Counted from the first letter of the stretch, positions 35,574 through 45,128 are shown. The stretch is DNA of 64,000 nucleotides from Cytophagales bacterium (GCA_025056215.1 JANWWC010000004.1:186001-250000), one strand, 5' to 3'. A program made the numbers and translations. The notes: generated from the letters alone by a model not told the origin.

Positions 35574-35990
35574 TCATCTCTTGTTGTGAAGCCACACTCT
35601 TGCATATCCTGCATTGGTAAAAAATTTAGCGGGCGTTTCAGCAACAAAAATTTCCTGATTCTTGAGTTCAGAAAAAATGCGCGCTGTAACTACTAACGCA
35701 ATGTATTTGATGCCTATCCGTGTAAAAGGACGCAAAAACTCATCATCTACCCAATGTCCATCGTAGCGGAAAGGACCTTTCATTTCTGTGCTATCTAAAA
35801 GTAAACGACTTATTGCACCTCCTTGTGGTTTGAGAATTTCGAATGATTTAGAATATGCATTTGTAATATCGTTCAAAGATTGATAACCTAAGAAAGAAAT
35901 GATAGCAAGCTTATCTTCTGTTTGAATATCAATTTCAGCATGAATTCTACCTGTTTCATTCTGAATTGCAATTTTTTCCAAAGTTGTCAT
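35574..35990 (-). CDS. small protein with STAS/SpoIIAA-like layout
   Basis: 138 residues, no signal peptide. I do not recognise a named family. The strand-strand-helix-strand-helix pattern, with a LLLDSTEMKG segment at the position of the central strand and then an ALVVTARIFSEL strand-helix, resembles STAS or SpoIIAA-like folds. It has a well-formed promoter of its own and a distant terminator, so it is probably a real, monocistronic gene. A protein of similar size and layout is at 49504-49896. Function unknown. Confidence 0.7.
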   Translation of the reverse strand: MTTLEKIAIQNETGRIHAEIDIQTEDKLAIISFLGYQSLNDITNAYSKSFEILKPQGGAISRLLLDSTEMKGPFRYDGHWVDDEFLRPFTRIGIKYIALVVTARIFSELKNQEIFVAETPAKFFTNAGYARVWLHNKR

Positions 35991-36036
35991 AATTCACTTG
36001 CTTTTTGAGATGTGTTGCTTAGTTTATTTTACGAAA

Positions 36037-36067
36037 CAAATTTAACAAAGGTTATACTAATTGCAAA
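36037..36067 (-). promoter_or_regulatory. Bacteroidota-type promoter for the STAS-like gene
   Basis: Minus-strand TTTG (36067-36064), a 19-base spacer and TAAATTTG (36044-36037): exact match to consensus. The start codon is 47 bases downstream. Confidence 0.65.
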
Positions 36068-36104
36068 CGATTGCAAAAAATAAAATAGGTATTAGTTTGA
36101 TTTA

Positions 36105-37868
36105 TTATAGTTCAAAATCTTCTGTTAGCGATGTATTTTCCCAAGGAATTTGACTTTTCCCCATTTGTCGAATGTTATTGCGAACACGCTTAAACGCATC
36201 TTCAATTTTAATACCATTCATGCGCATCACCTTCAAAAGTTCTTGTGTATAAAGTCCATTTTTACCGTCTCCATCTTCTGCTACTGCCCCAGGAGAAGTA
36301 GAGTAGGCAATAAGGAATCCTGGAGCATCTTTTGGTAGCTGAGGAGGAGGGGCTAGCCCTACCGCTTCATCAGGATCTTGTTGCTGAGGAGCTGATACAT
36401 TTTGTTCTTCTCCTTTTACAACCGTAAAACCGCGTGTAGTTGATTTCTTAAACGGGTCGTCTCTACATGCATCTAATACTACGATATTTAGAAGATTGCG
36501 AGCGCTGGACATTTTTTCGAGCACTACGTTAAGAGAAACTGCATTTTGAACTACCTCTGCTCGAGAATTAGCTGTAATATCTATAGGAAGCAAATAGTTT
36601 GACGATTGAAATTGCACGCCGTGACCTGCATAGTAAAAGAACCCTATACCTTTTCCCACGCGTAGCTTGCTTATAAAAATATCGAGAGATTCATCCATTT
36701 TGCGTTTATCGCAATCGATACATTCTATTACATCGAATCCTTTTTCACGCAACACAACGGCAATATCTCTTGCATCGTTTTGAGGGTTTCTTAGTTGTCC
36801 GATTTTTTTGTAAGTAGAATTGCCAATTACAAGTGCATAGCGGTTGATTTTCTCTTGTTTGACTTCAATAGCTGAAATAGTGGGAGCAATTTCAGTAGAT
36901 TGTATTTCAATGCGAAGCTCGTTTTTGCCCGGGTTTAATTTTATTTGCTTTTGATAGCGATAAGTACAGTTTTCTTCGTAGTTTAAAGTGTTTCCTAAAA
37001 AGCTATCTTCCAAGGGATGGTCTTGTATTAATTTATCGTTCACAAATAGGCTAATATCACTTCGACTAATGCGGCTTTGGGCTCTAATGCAAACATCTAC
37101 GTTGTATTGAGTAGAAGAACTAATAGTAGAACTTTTCCACAACACTTCAGCGCGCGTCCCTTTACTTAAAGAAACATTAGAGTAAGGACAAAAATTCATG
37201 GGATTAACCGAAAAATAATCCATTCCGTTTGTTCTGGCTACTTTATAACCTTTGCGATCGAACATATAAAAATTGACGTCCAAATTTTTGCGTTGATTGC
37301 ATAACTTAAAAGCATCTAAATAATCTATTTGAATACGTCCCGAAGCGTCTGTAGAAAAACGATGCTCTAAACTACCGTCTTTTGTTTTGAGAATAAAAGT
37401 TTCGCCTTTATCGGCATATCGCTCTTGAGTCTCTACTACGTAACCTCCTGTAAGGGAGGTTTTTTTAACTGTTTTATAGTTAGGTAAGAAATTATTTACT
37501 AAAAACAAAACGCTACTCAATGCCATTGAAGCAATGCCAGGCACTAAATTATCGTTAGCAAATAATTGCATTCCTCCTACTATTCCGCAGGCACCCACTA
37601 CGATAGGGAGCTTTCCTAAAAAGTTTTTTTTCTGGTATTCCTGAATTGTGCGTTGAGTAGGATACTGCATACTTGAAATGCGGGTTACCTGAAGTTCAGT
37701 GTAGGGTGCAGTTTGCGATGGATAGGAGAGCACATCATACTGAAAAACGACATCTACTTCTTTCCCACGGCTTTCTTTTTTAGTATCAGAGAGTACACTT
37801 ATCTGTTGAGTAGAGTAGCATCCACTTAACAAAAGAAAAAAAATAATCAAAAAATATATAGGTTTCAT
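36105..37868 (-). CDS. caspase-family (C14) lipoprotein
   Basis: 587 residues. Lipoprotein signal LLLLSGC (Cys17). A membrane-proximal region includes a hydrophobic hairpin at about 85-130, then beta-rich domains (about 140-335), and a C14 caspase/metacaspase p20-like domain from about 341 (YALVIGNSTYKKIGQLRNP). The dyad is His416 in YAGHGVQ and Cys468 in LDACRDDPF. Proteases of this clan usually cut after Arg/Lys or Asp. Being a lipoprotein, the catalytic domain should face the periplasm or outside. It is 23 bases behind the FadL/PorV-like gene on the same strand, likely one operon. Confidence 0.88.
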   Translation of the reverse strand: MKPIYFLIIFFLLLSGCYSTQQISVLSDTKKESRGKEVDVVFQYDVLSYPSQTAPYTELQVTRISSMQYPTQRTIQEYQKKNFLGKLPIVVGACGIVGGMQLFANDNLVPGIASMALSSVLFLVNNFLPNYKTVKKTSLTGGYVVETQERYADKGETFILKTKDGSLEHRFSTDASGRIQIDYLDAFKLCNQRKNLDVNFYMFDRKGYKVARTNGMDYFSVNPMNFCPYSNVSLSKGTRAEVLWKSSTISSSTQYNVDVCIRAQSRISRSDISLFVNDKLIQDHPLEDSFLGNTLNYEENCTYRYQKQIKLNPGKNELRIEIQSTEIAPTISAIEVKQEKINRYALVIGNSTYKKIGQLRNPQNDARDIAVVLREKGFDVIECIDCDKRKMDESLDIFISKLRVGKGIGFFYYAGHGVQFQSSNYLLPIDITANSRAEVVQNAVSLNVVLEKMSSARNLLNIVVLDACRDDPFKKSTTRGFTVVKGEEQNVSAPQQQDPDEAVGLAPPPQLPKDAPGFLIAYSTSPGAVAEDGDGKNGLYTQELLKVMRMNGIKIEDAFKRVRNNIRQMGKSQIPWENTSLTEDFEL

Positions 37869-37891
37869 ATATTCAAAAACTTGTTTTTAAA

Positions 37892-39151
37892 TTATTGCCA
37901 GTTTTCGTCTTCATTATTTTTTCCTCCAATGGTGAAGCCCGTGTTAATTAAAAAAGAAATGACTTGTTGATGCATTTTATGATGCAGATTAGTTGAAACG
38001 GTGTGCTCTGGAATGTATTCTACCTCCATACATAATTTAAATTTAGAGGCAGATTTTGACATGACTCCCAAAGCGATCGTATGGGTAGCAATTTCTTTTC
38101 CATTAGCGTCTTTATAGAAGAGAGGCTTATAGCGATATCCGAAGATTCCTACTCCCACATGGACACCTATACTTCCATAATGTAGGGTACGAAAATTAGG
38201 GTTGTTGATTTTAAGTTTGTCACTTCCACTCATTTGCCTTACATTAGTCCAGTTTTCCTGACGATAATCGACTGTAATAGCTAAGTTTTTTTTAGGTTTC
38301 CCTGCAATTCCTACTGAAAAAAAATTAGGCATTTGATAAGTTACAGATTGAGAAAAACTAGTATTGTTGTTAATCGTATCTGTAGAGAGCTGATAAGGAG
38401 CACGCCATCTGACTCCTAAAGAAATGTATTTGATAGGATGAAACATCATTCCAAATTCCGTATAACGTCCTGAAAGTTTAATATCCCTAGAACGATTATA
38501 ATTAGTATCTGCAAAAACTAAACCATTAAGATTAGTAGTAATTTCTTGGGTAGTTTTTCCGCCTATAATGTTATAAGTTAATCCGAAAGAAAAGCCATAA
38601 AATGAACGCATGGCAAAACCGAAAGAATTCAAATTAGGATTGTTTTTATTGATGTAGTTGTAATCGAATCGGGGAGGAGTAGTTCCCGGAGTAGCAGGTT
38701 TGAGTTCCTCTGTATCTACGAATTTACCTGCCCAACTTGTAAGTTGTCGGTAGCCGTATCCAAATGTCATCGTTACCTGCTCATCATTCCCCAAATGAAG
38801 TGGAAAGGCAGTAGCGAATTGATTCAAAGTAAAGCTACTACCTCCTATTTGGCTTCGATAGCTTTTTAACGAGGTAAGAGTATCGTATCGAAATTCTGGT
38901 TGTGTGTATTTAAAATTAAAAGAGGTGGTAATATCAGTTTTTTGGATATAAGTCATTCCAGCAGGGTTGTAGTAAATAGCATCTGCTCCGCGAATGTAGC
39001 CAGTTACTGCTTGTGCCATGCCTATAGCTTGGGTGCCAGATCCTACTTCATCTATGCTTAAAAATTCCAAGCGTCTTCCCATGACTGGACGCTGAGCCAT
39101 CGTAACGTGATGAAGTATTAGAAGGATTAGAATTAAAAAATATTTTACCAT
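37892..39151 (-). CDS. outer-membrane beta-barrel protein, FadL/PorV-like
   Basis: 419 residues with a signal peptide (cleavage after MAQ). The N-terminal part carries the pattern typical of OmpP1/FadL/PorV barrels: FLSIDEVGSGTQAIGMAQA, then GADAIYYNPAGMTY. The rest is a regular alternation of amphipathic strands (FGYGYRQL, SFGLTYNI, SLGVRWRAP, AITVDYRQE). Such proteins are 14-stranded channels or, for PorV, shuttle type IX secretion substrates. Which of these applies is not clear. It is upstream of, and probably co-transcribed with, the caspase lipoprotein. Confidence 0.82.
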   Translation of the reverse strand: MVKYFLILILLILHHVTMAQRPVMGRRLEFLSIDEVGSGTQAIGMAQAVTGYIRGADAIYYNPAGMTYIQKTDITTSFNFKYTQPEFRYDTLTSLKSYRSQIGGSSFTLNQFATAFPLHLGNDEQVTMTFGYGYRQLTSWAGKFVDTEELKPATPGTTPPRFDYNYINKNNPNLNSFGFAMRSFYGFSFGLTYNIIGGKTTQEITTNLNGLVFADTNYNRSRDIKLSGRYTEFGMMFHPIKYISLGVRWRAPYQLSTDTINNNTSFSQSVTYQMPNFFSVGIAGKPKKNLAITVDYRQENWTNVRQMSGSDKLKINNPNFRTLHYGSIGVHVGVGIFGYRYKPLFYKDANGKEIATHTIALGVMSKSASKFKLCMEVEYIPEHTVSTNLHHKMHQQVISFLINTGFTIGGKNNEDENWQ

Positions 39152-39265
39152 GTTAAAGAAATTTAAGCAAATCTAAAAAAAACGCTCAAAAATTTTAACC
39201 AGAATACCAAGTTATTTTTCATGAAAATACCCTAAAGTACTGATTGCTATTTTTTCTTTTTTAAA

Positions 39266-39297
39266 TTTGCCAAATTAGTGTTAGTAAAATAATTTTG
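39266..39297 (+). promoter_or_regulatory. Bacteroidota-type promoter for rpoZ
   Basis: TTTG at 39266-39269, a 20-base spacer, TAATTTTG at 39290-39297. The ATG chosen for rpoZ is 24 bases downstream, which leaves a short leader and argues against the TTG at 39295. Confidence 0.62.
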
Positions 39298-39321
39298 CTG
39301 ATTAACTTAATTGTAAAACAT

Positions 39322-39642
39322 ATGGCAATTAGTGCATCATTAGAAACGCGCAATTTCGATACATTATGCGCTCCTACTGGAAATATTTATGAGTCTGTCA
39401 GTATTATGGGGCGCCGTGCAAGGCAAATCGCTGTAAAGGTAAAAGAAGAACTTACGCAAAAATTGGCTGAATTTGCTAGTAATGTGGACAACCTAGAAGA
39501 AATTTTTGAAAACAAAGAGCAAATCGAAATTTCTAAATTTTACGAGCGAATGCCTAAACCTACTCAAGTCGCTATTGACGAGTTTCAAAACGGAAAGCTT
39601 ATTTTTTACTATGTCGAAAATCAAACTGATACTCAAGAATAA
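39322..39642 (+). CDS. rpoZ: RNA polymerase omega subunit (Bacteroidota type)
   Basis: 106 residues from the ATG at 39322. The segment TGNIYESVSIMGRRARQIAVKVKEEL corresponds to the conserved omega/Rpb6 helices (key residues Y, R-A-R-Q-I). Omega assists assembly of the beta-prime subunit. The C-terminal extension PTQVAIDEFQNGKLIFYY is typical for Bacteroidota homologues. It has its own promoter and a perfect hairpin terminator, so it is monocistronic. In many Bacteroidota, bamD and coaBC flank this gene; they are not here. Confidence 0.88.
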   Translation: MAISASLETRNFDTLCAPTGNIYESVSIMGRRARQIAVKVKEELTQKLAEFASNVDNLEEIFENKEQIEISKFYERMPKPTQVAIDEFQNGKLIFYYVENQTDTQE

Positions 39643-39644
39643 GC

Positions 39645-39673
39645 AAAAAGAGAATCTAAAAGATTCTCTTTTT
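39645..39673 (+). terminator. Rho-independent terminator after rpoZ
   Basis: Perfect 13-base stem (39645-39657 with 39661-39673), three-base loop. A-rich on one side and T-rich on the other, so it could work on both strands. Confidence 0.85.
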
Positions 39674-39760
39674 AACAACAAATACAACTTATAAACCATA
39701 AAGAACAACGCACACGAAAATAGTTTATTGTACAAATGCCGAAAAATTTTTTGTTTTTTT

Positions 39761-40477
39761 ATGCCTTACGAGCGCCCTCACAAATCAATTGAAGTGTTCG
39801 ATTGGGGATTAATATCATTTCAGAAAGCATGGGAACGACAAACCACTCTTTTTGAACAAATCGTTTCTCAAAAACTTGAAAATAGAAAAAGGCAAGAAGA
39901 AAATTTGCCACTTGTTCCTACTAGCAATTATTTAGTTTTTTGTCAACATCCTCACGTTTATACGCTTGGAAAAAGCGGTAAGGAAACTAATTTGTTGCTA
40001 AAAGAGGAAGAATTAGAACAAAAGCAAATTGATTTTTATCACATCAATCGCGGAGGGGATATTACATACCATGGACCGGGTCAACTGGTAGGATATCCGA
40101 TTTTGGATTTAGAAAATTTTTTTACTGATATTCATCGATATATGCGTTCTCTGGAGGAAGTAATAATTCGCACTTTGGCAGATTTTGGCATATTAGCAGA
40201 ACGCTATGAAGGTTTAACGGGAGTGTGGATCGGAGTGCATTCTGATGCACCTCGTAAAATTTGTGCGATGGGAGTGAAAACAAGTCGTTGGGTTACGATG
40301 CACGGATTTGCTCTTAACATCAACCCTAATTTGGATTACTTTCGTTATATTATTCCGTGTGGAATTAAAGACAAGGCAGTTACTTCTATGGCGCTGGAGT
40401 TGGGGAAGGTGCCACCTTTTCAAGAGGTACAACATTCTATAGAATACCATTTCAGAGAAGTTTTCGAAATTAGATAG
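39761..40477 (+). CDS. lipB: octanoyltransferase LipB
   Basis: 238 residues from the ATG at 39761; the frame also opens at a TTG at 39728, but homologues begin near the chosen site. The family signature RGGDITYHGPGQ is at 97-108. The catalytic Cys200 (IIPCGI) and Lys166 (RKICAMG) pair is intact. LipB moves octanoyl from acyl-carrier protein to the lipoyl domains of 2-oxoacid dehydrogenases and GcvH; one such target, the E2 protein, is encoded at 8188-9477. lipA is not in the window. Confidence 0.95.
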   Translation: MPYERPHKSIEVFDWGLISFQKAWERQTTLFEQIVSQKLENRKRQEENLPLVPTSNYLVFCQHPHVYTLGKSGKETNLLLKEEELEQKQIDFYHINRGGDITYHGPGQLVGYPILDLENFFTDIHRYMRSLEEVIIRTLADFGILAERYEGLTGVWIGVHSDAPRKICAMGVKTSRWVTMHGFALNINPNLDYFRYIIPCGIKDKAVTSMALELGKVPPFQEVQHSIEYHFREVFEIR

Positions 40478-40478
40478 C

Positions 40479-41528
40479 CTAGAAAATTCTAGAAGGTAGT
40501 GTCATGGTATTAGGGACGGCTCGCCATGGAAGGAATCCTAAATACATCAAAGAAATTTCAAAAGCGCCCACGATAGCATTTTTTTGCCCTACTACGTTTC
40601 GATTGATGTTGCGCAATGTTGGATTTGTAGTGATTTCATAGCTAAACTGCAGGCGATAATTATCGTAGCCAAGTCCGCTTTGGATTACTGCAGCGCCGTA
40701 TCCTCTGTACCAACTGCCTAAAGTTATATGCGTATTATGTTCTTCATCGGAAGAATAAAGGTTATATTTGGTTTGTACGCCTAAATTATAGATTGTTGCG
40801 CTTCCTTGAAAAGCGAGCAGCGCTTGAGGTTCTACATAGAATTGAGGAGTAAAGTTATAAACTACACCAGGGTGTAACATCCACAAGCGAGGCAATCGGT
40901 TGTGATGTCCTAAAAAGCTTTCGCGCGGCTGCGTAAGATTGAAACCAGAAGTTCCTAAAAAAATATCTACTTTGTCGTTTACGACAAATTCCCAAAATAA
41001 ACCTGCATTCAGATTAAAATACTGATAGCGAAATGTGCTAAGATTTTCATTAGAAGCAATTGAGAAGTTGGGTTGAAAATTGTTGTCAATTTGGTTTGCA
41101 AAATAGAAATTAGTGTTAGGCATGTTTTTGTACCACATTCCGCCTTGTATTCCGAAAGAGAGAGAATGTCTACGCCGCATATCTAGTATTTTTTGGAGTG
41201 CGGTTGAAAACATAAAAGCGTTATTCACAAAAATTCCATTTTCTCCGAGTTCATCTCTTAGAAAGGTAGTGCCGATTCCGATTTTGTCAAAAGTGCCAAC
41301 TTGATAAAAGTTGACATCAGCCATCGCACCTGTAGTGTAAAAAGGTACGTTTGTGCTTCTCCATTGACTTCGATGAATGGCTAACAAACGCAAGTCTTCA
41401 TTCATTTTTCCTGTTAAAGCCGGATTAATAAATAGAGCTGTGGTAGTAAATTGGTTAAACTGAAATTCTTGTCCAAACAAAGGGATTCTTAATAAGCTAA
41501 TAGCAACAATCCAAATCAGTGTTTTCAT
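40479..41528 (-). CDS. PorP/SprF family outer-membrane protein
   Basis: 349 residues with a signal peptide (cleavage near LFG-Q). Family hallmarks: the N-terminal FNQFTTTALFINPALTG, then the HRSQWR motif, and repeated barrel strands to a C-terminal aromatic residue (Phe349). PorP/SprF proteins are 14-stranded barrels; the prototypes anchor gliding adhesins or type IX secretion parts, while many paralogues of unknown role occur per genome. No sprE, gld or peptidoglycan-binding OmpA partner lies next to it. The stop is one base from lipB, tail to tail. Confidence 0.9.
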   Translation of the reverse strand: MKTLIWIVAISLLRIPLFGQEFQFNQFTTTALFINPALTGKMNEDLRLLAIHRSQWRSTNVPFYTTGAMADVNFYQVGTFDKIGIGTTFLRDELGENGIFVNNAFMFSTALQKILDMRRRHSLSFGIQGGMWYKNMPNTNFYFANQIDNNFQPNFSIASNENLSTFRYQYFNLNAGLFWEFVVNDKVDIFLGTSGFNLTQPRESFLGHHNRLPRLWMLHPGVVYNFTPQFYVEPQALLAFQGSATIYNLGVQTKYNLYSSDEEHNTHITLGSWYRGYGAAVIQSGLGYDNYRLQFSYEITTNPTLRNINRNVVGQKNAIVGAFEISLMYLGFLPWRAVPNTMTLPSRIF

Positions 41529-41544
41529 ATATTGTACATTTTTT

Positions 41545-41575
41545 CAAAGATAAATAGCAAGGGTAAAAAACGAAA
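41545..41575 (-). promoter_or_regulatory. candidate promoter for the PorP/SprF gene
   Basis: Minus-strand TATCTTTG (41552-41545) is an exact -7 element. The -33 element is TTTC (one mismatch) at a 19-base spacing. The start codon is 17 bases downstream. Confidence 0.45.
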
Positions 41576-41586
41576 AAGATTAGGAT

Positions 41587-41620
41587 TTTGTCCATTTTTC
41601 AGAACCAAGAATTATTTTTG
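41587..41620 (+). promoter_or_regulatory. candidate promoter for recN
   Basis: TTTG at 41587-41590 and TATTTTTG at 41613-41620 with a rather long 22-base spacer. Its position inside the TTG-initiated extension supports the ATG at 41639 as the true recN start. Confidence 0.4.
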
Positions 41621-41638
41621 AAGACAAAAAGAACGCTT

Positions 41639-43294
41639 ATGTTGCGCCATCTTCTGATTAAGAATTATGTCCTTATTGAACAACTGGAAATAGAGCCGTC
41701 GCCTTCTTTTAATATTATTACAGGAGAAACAGGTGCAGGAAAGTCGATTATGTTAGGCGCAGTCGGATTGTTAATGGGAAACCGCGCTGAAACCAAAGTG
41801 ATGTATCATGAAAATGAAAAATGCATAATAGAAGGCACATTCGATATTTCTTCTTATGATTTGCAACCTTTGTTTCAAGAATACGAGTTGGATTACGAAT
41901 CTGTTTCAGTGATTCGAAGAGAAATTAGTCCTGGTGGAAAGTCGCGCGCTTTTATTAACGATACGCCTGTGAACTTAGAAACTCTAAAAACAATTACTTC
42001 CAAATTGATAGATATTCATTCCCAGCATGATACTTTGCAATTAGTATCTGATAGTTTTCAGTTAGCTATTGTCGATACTTTTGCACAAAACCAACATTTA
42101 AAGGAAGATTATTTACAAAAGTATCATTTGTTTAAAACTCTTGAAAAAAGGTTTGAACAGCTGTGCACTGAAAGCCAAACTCTTAAAACTGAGTTGGATT
42201 ATCTTCAGTTTCAATTCGAAGAACTTCAAAAGGCTAAATTAGAAGAAATTCAACAGCAGGCTCTCGAAAGCGAATTGAAGCGTCTTGAAAATGCAGAACA
42301 AATCAAAACTAGTTTATTGGGAGTATGTGAGTATTTGTCTAATGCAGAATTTTCAGCTATTTCGGGGATTAAGCTAGCTATTCAGGCACTCGGACCAATC
42401 GCTAAATTTTCTCCTCAAATTCAAGAATTGCGCCAGAGATTAGATTCTTGCCGCATCGAAATTCAGGATATTGCATCTGAAGCCGAACAACTCAACGAAG
42501 AGTTGCTTTACGATGCCGAACGCATTGAGACAATTAAAAATATCTTAAACCATTTGTATACACTTCAGCAAAAACATCGCGCGGGAAGTGTTCAGGAGTT
42601 GATAGGGATTCGCAATGAATTACAAAAAAAGCTATCTCGAGCACTAAATTACGACGAAGAAATCGCTCAGCTTCAAAAAGACTTGCAAAAAGCCCTAAAT
42701 GAGCTAGAAACTGCCGCAACTTCTTTAAGCCAAAGTCGCAAAAAGGTACTAGAAGAACTGAGTACTCAAATCAACGATTTATTAAAATCTGTCGGAATGC
42801 CGAATTCTCAATTTTATATTTTACACAACGAAGCTAATGCTCTTACGCCCTCTGGTAAAGATGAAATAAAGATGATGTTTAGTGCCAATAAAGGAATAAA
42901 GCCGCAAGAACTCAAAAATGTTGCTTCTGGAGGTGAGTTTTCGCGGCTGATGCTTTGCATAAAGTACCTCTTGGCGCAAAAAACTGCACTTCCTACTATT
43001 ATCTTCGACGAAATAGATACGGGAATTTCTGGAGAAATTGCCCTGAAAATGGGAAACATGGTGAAAGAAATGAGCAAAAAGCATCAAGTAATTGTTATTA
43101 CTCATTTGCCTCAAATGGCTGCCAAAGGTGATAAACATTTTTACGTTTATAAGGAGAGTTCTTCAGAAAGAACTGTCAGCTTAGTGCGTGAACTCACTCA
43201 AGAAGAAAGAGTTTATGAAATTGCTCAAATGATTGGAGGAGCAGCTCCAAGTTCTACCGCTTTTGAAAGTGCACGCGAGCTGATGAAAATGTAA
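41639..43294 (+). CDS. recN: DNA repair protein RecN
   Basis: 551 residues from the ATG at 41639. SMC-like: Walker A GETGAGKS at 29-36, two long coiled-coil arms (about 155-370), signature ASGGEFSRLML, Walker B IIFDEIDTGISGE and the VITHLPQMA switch. RecN holds DNA ends together for recombinational repair of double-strand breaks. Length is normal. It is divergent from the PorP/SprF gene; a 178-base gap without a gene follows. Confidence 0.96.
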   Translation: MLRHLLIKNYVLIEQLEIEPSPSFNIITGETGAGKSIMLGAVGLLMGNRAETKVMYHENEKCIIEGTFDISSYDLQPLFQEYELDYESVSVIRREISPGGKSRAFINDTPVNLETLKTITSKLIDIHSQHDTLQLVSDSFQLAIVDTFAQNQHLKEDYLQKYHLFKTLEKRFEQLCTESQTLKTELDYLQFQFEELQKAKLEEIQQQALESELKRLENAEQIKTSLLGVCEYLSNAEFSAISGIKLAIQALGPIAKFSPQIQELRQRLDSCRIEIQDIASEAEQLNEELLYDAERIETIKNILNHLYTLQQKHRAGSVQELIGIRNELQKKLSRALNYDEEIAQLQKDLQKALNELETAATSLSQSRKKVLEELSTQINDLLKSVGMPNSQFYILHNEANALTPSGKDEIKMMFSANKGIKPQELKNVASGGEFSRLMLCIKYLLAQKTALPTIIFDEIDTGISGEIALKMGNMVKEMSKKHQVIVITHLPQMAAKGDKHFYVYKESSSERTVSLVRELTQEERVYEIAQMIGGAAPSSTAFESARELMKM

Positions 43295-43472
43295 GTTGAG
43301 ATTTTTTTTAATTTATGATATTCTGTTAGGTTTTGTTTGATGTTAAATAAAAAAAGCAATCGTTTGTGAATATTTTACGAAAAAAAAATTACTATCTAAG
43401 CACTTTTTTGTAGAAGTATTAAGAAGACTTGCTTTTTATAATTATATTTGGACAATTTGAAATCGAAAGACG

Positions 43473-45128
43473 ATGAAAAATCTATGGGAATTGGGGTTAT
43501 TAGGAGGTTTTGCTCTCATGGTAGGTTGTATTCCTATTCAAGATGCAGTCAATCCAAGACTTTTTCCACGGTTAGAAACACGCAATTCTCGTTTTTTGCC
43601 TGATACTGTTTACGAATATTTCGATACAATACAGTTCGAGGTAGAAATTGCAGATAATAGTGCCTTGGATAGTGCTGTATTGTACGTTCGAAAGCGAGCT
43701 GGAGAGATAATCACTCCTCAAGATTGGAACTATCAGCAAATTCTCATTCCTTATTGGGATAGCGCTTCCAATACTCAAATTCGCGGAATGAGAATGTTTA
43801 AGCGCCCTGTTAGTATTACAGTTCCTAATCGAATTACGCCTGGAAATTATCAGTTTGTGTTAGAATCTTATGATTTTGCTAAAAATGGGGACCAAATTGC
43901 AAGTCCGTTTCGCCTTGTTCCAGATATAACTCCTCCTGTCTTAGAAAATTTTTCTTTTAATCTTCCAAGATTACCAGATGGAAGGTATGTAGTTTGCCGC
44001 AATACCAGGTTCGATTTTACAGGAAGAGCGTACGATAAAAATAAGATTATAAGAGTAGGTTACGCTTTGATCGAAAATCAAGAAAACTTATTAGCAGTTA
44101 AAGCTGATACTTTCGATTTTGGTAGTAAATTTAGCAATAAAATTCTCATTCCTTCATCTTCTTTCGATAATCAGGAGTTCAATTTAACTTTTGTAGCAGT
44201 AGATACTTTTGAAAACGTGGCGCGCCAAAGTTTTAGGTTGGTAGTCATATGCGACGATTTGCCTCCTGTAGTAAGCATAACCCGAACCGTTCCTCAAATG
44301 AATCAGTTGCGCCAAATTCTTTTGCTTTCAAAAGAAACTTCTTTTTCTGTTCTTGATGCTGAAGTGCGCGATAATAAAGGAATTAGTAGAATTGGTATGT
44401 CAATTCGAAAAGGAAATCAAATTCTTTCGCCACAGTTCTACAAGACTTTTTCAGGAAGAGATACGCTTATTAGAATTGCTGATCATTTGGATTCTTTGCG
44501 CACAGTTTTCAACCTGCAAACCTTTGATCCTTTAGCAAGGGTAGGCGATGAATATGAATTAATGATTTTTGCTACGGATATAAGCGGACTTACAAATGAC
44601 CCTTTCATCATTAAAGTGACTCTCAAAGAAGATGAACTACCTACAATTGAAATGTTTGATCCTACTTTGCCTCATATCCAGAACTTCAGAAGAGATAATT
44701 TAGCATCTACCAACGATACTACTGTTTACACGGCTTCTATTAACATGAATTGTTTCAATACGAGTTCTATTCGCTTAGGAGTGAATGGAAAAATTGAAGA
44801 CGATTTAGGAATCCGACAAATACGGTTTGAATGGACAAGAAATCGCAACGGCAATACTCAAGTAATTATTCCTGAATTTACAGTTAATTATACAGGCATA
44901 CTTCCTGTGTTTCGTTCTTTTGCTGACCCTGATTTAAACTTTACAGAAGGTGGAATCATTACAGATCCTAACATTCGACTCACTTTTGGAGAACGTCCGC
45001 AAAACTTTTTTCAACTCAACGATATACTGGAGCTGAAAATGCGCGTAATTGATAGCAGAACTGATAATACAAACAATGCAAAGTTTTTGCGCTATACGTT
45101 GGTGGTGGTACAACAGCCAGGGTGTTAA
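43473..45128 (+). CDS. large lipoprotein with Ig-like repeats, unknown function
   Basis: 551 residues. The N-terminus ends in LMVGC (Cys19), a lipoprotein signal. The mature part is beta-rich and shows at least three similar units of the sort D-x-x-PPV plus a strand (DITPPVLENF near 150, DDLPPVVSITRT near 265, EDELPTIEMFDP near 385), suggesting a chain of Ig-like domains. I recognise no named family. It overlaps the following barrel gene if that starts at 45076, so the pair probably forms an operon and an outer-membrane unit. Confidence 0.72.
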   Translation: MKNLWELGLLGGFALMVGCIPIQDAVNPRLFPRLETRNSRFLPDTVYEYFDTIQFEVEIADNSALDSAVLYVRKRAGEIITPQDWNYQQILIPYWDSASNTQIRGMRMFKRPVSITVPNRITPGNYQFVLESYDFAKNGDQIASPFRLVPDITPPVLENFSFNLPRLPDGRYVVCRNTRFDFTGRAYDKNKIIRVGYALIENQENLLAVKADTFDFGSKFSNKILIPSSSFDNQEFNLTFVAVDTFENVARQSFRLVVICDDLPPVVSITRTVPQMNQLRQILLLSKETSFSVLDAEVRDNKGISRIGMSIRKGNQILSPQFYKTFSGRDTLIRIADHLDSLRTVFNLQTFDPLARVGDEYELMIFATDISGLTNDPFIIKVTLKEDELPTIEMFDPTLPHIQNFRRDNLASTNDTTVYTASINMNCFNTSSIRLGVNGKIEDDLGIRQIRFEWTRNRNGNTQVIIPEFTVNYTGILPVFRSFADPDLNFTEGGIITDPNIRLTFGERPQNFFQLNDILELKMRVIDSRTDNTNNAKFLRYTLVVVQQPGC

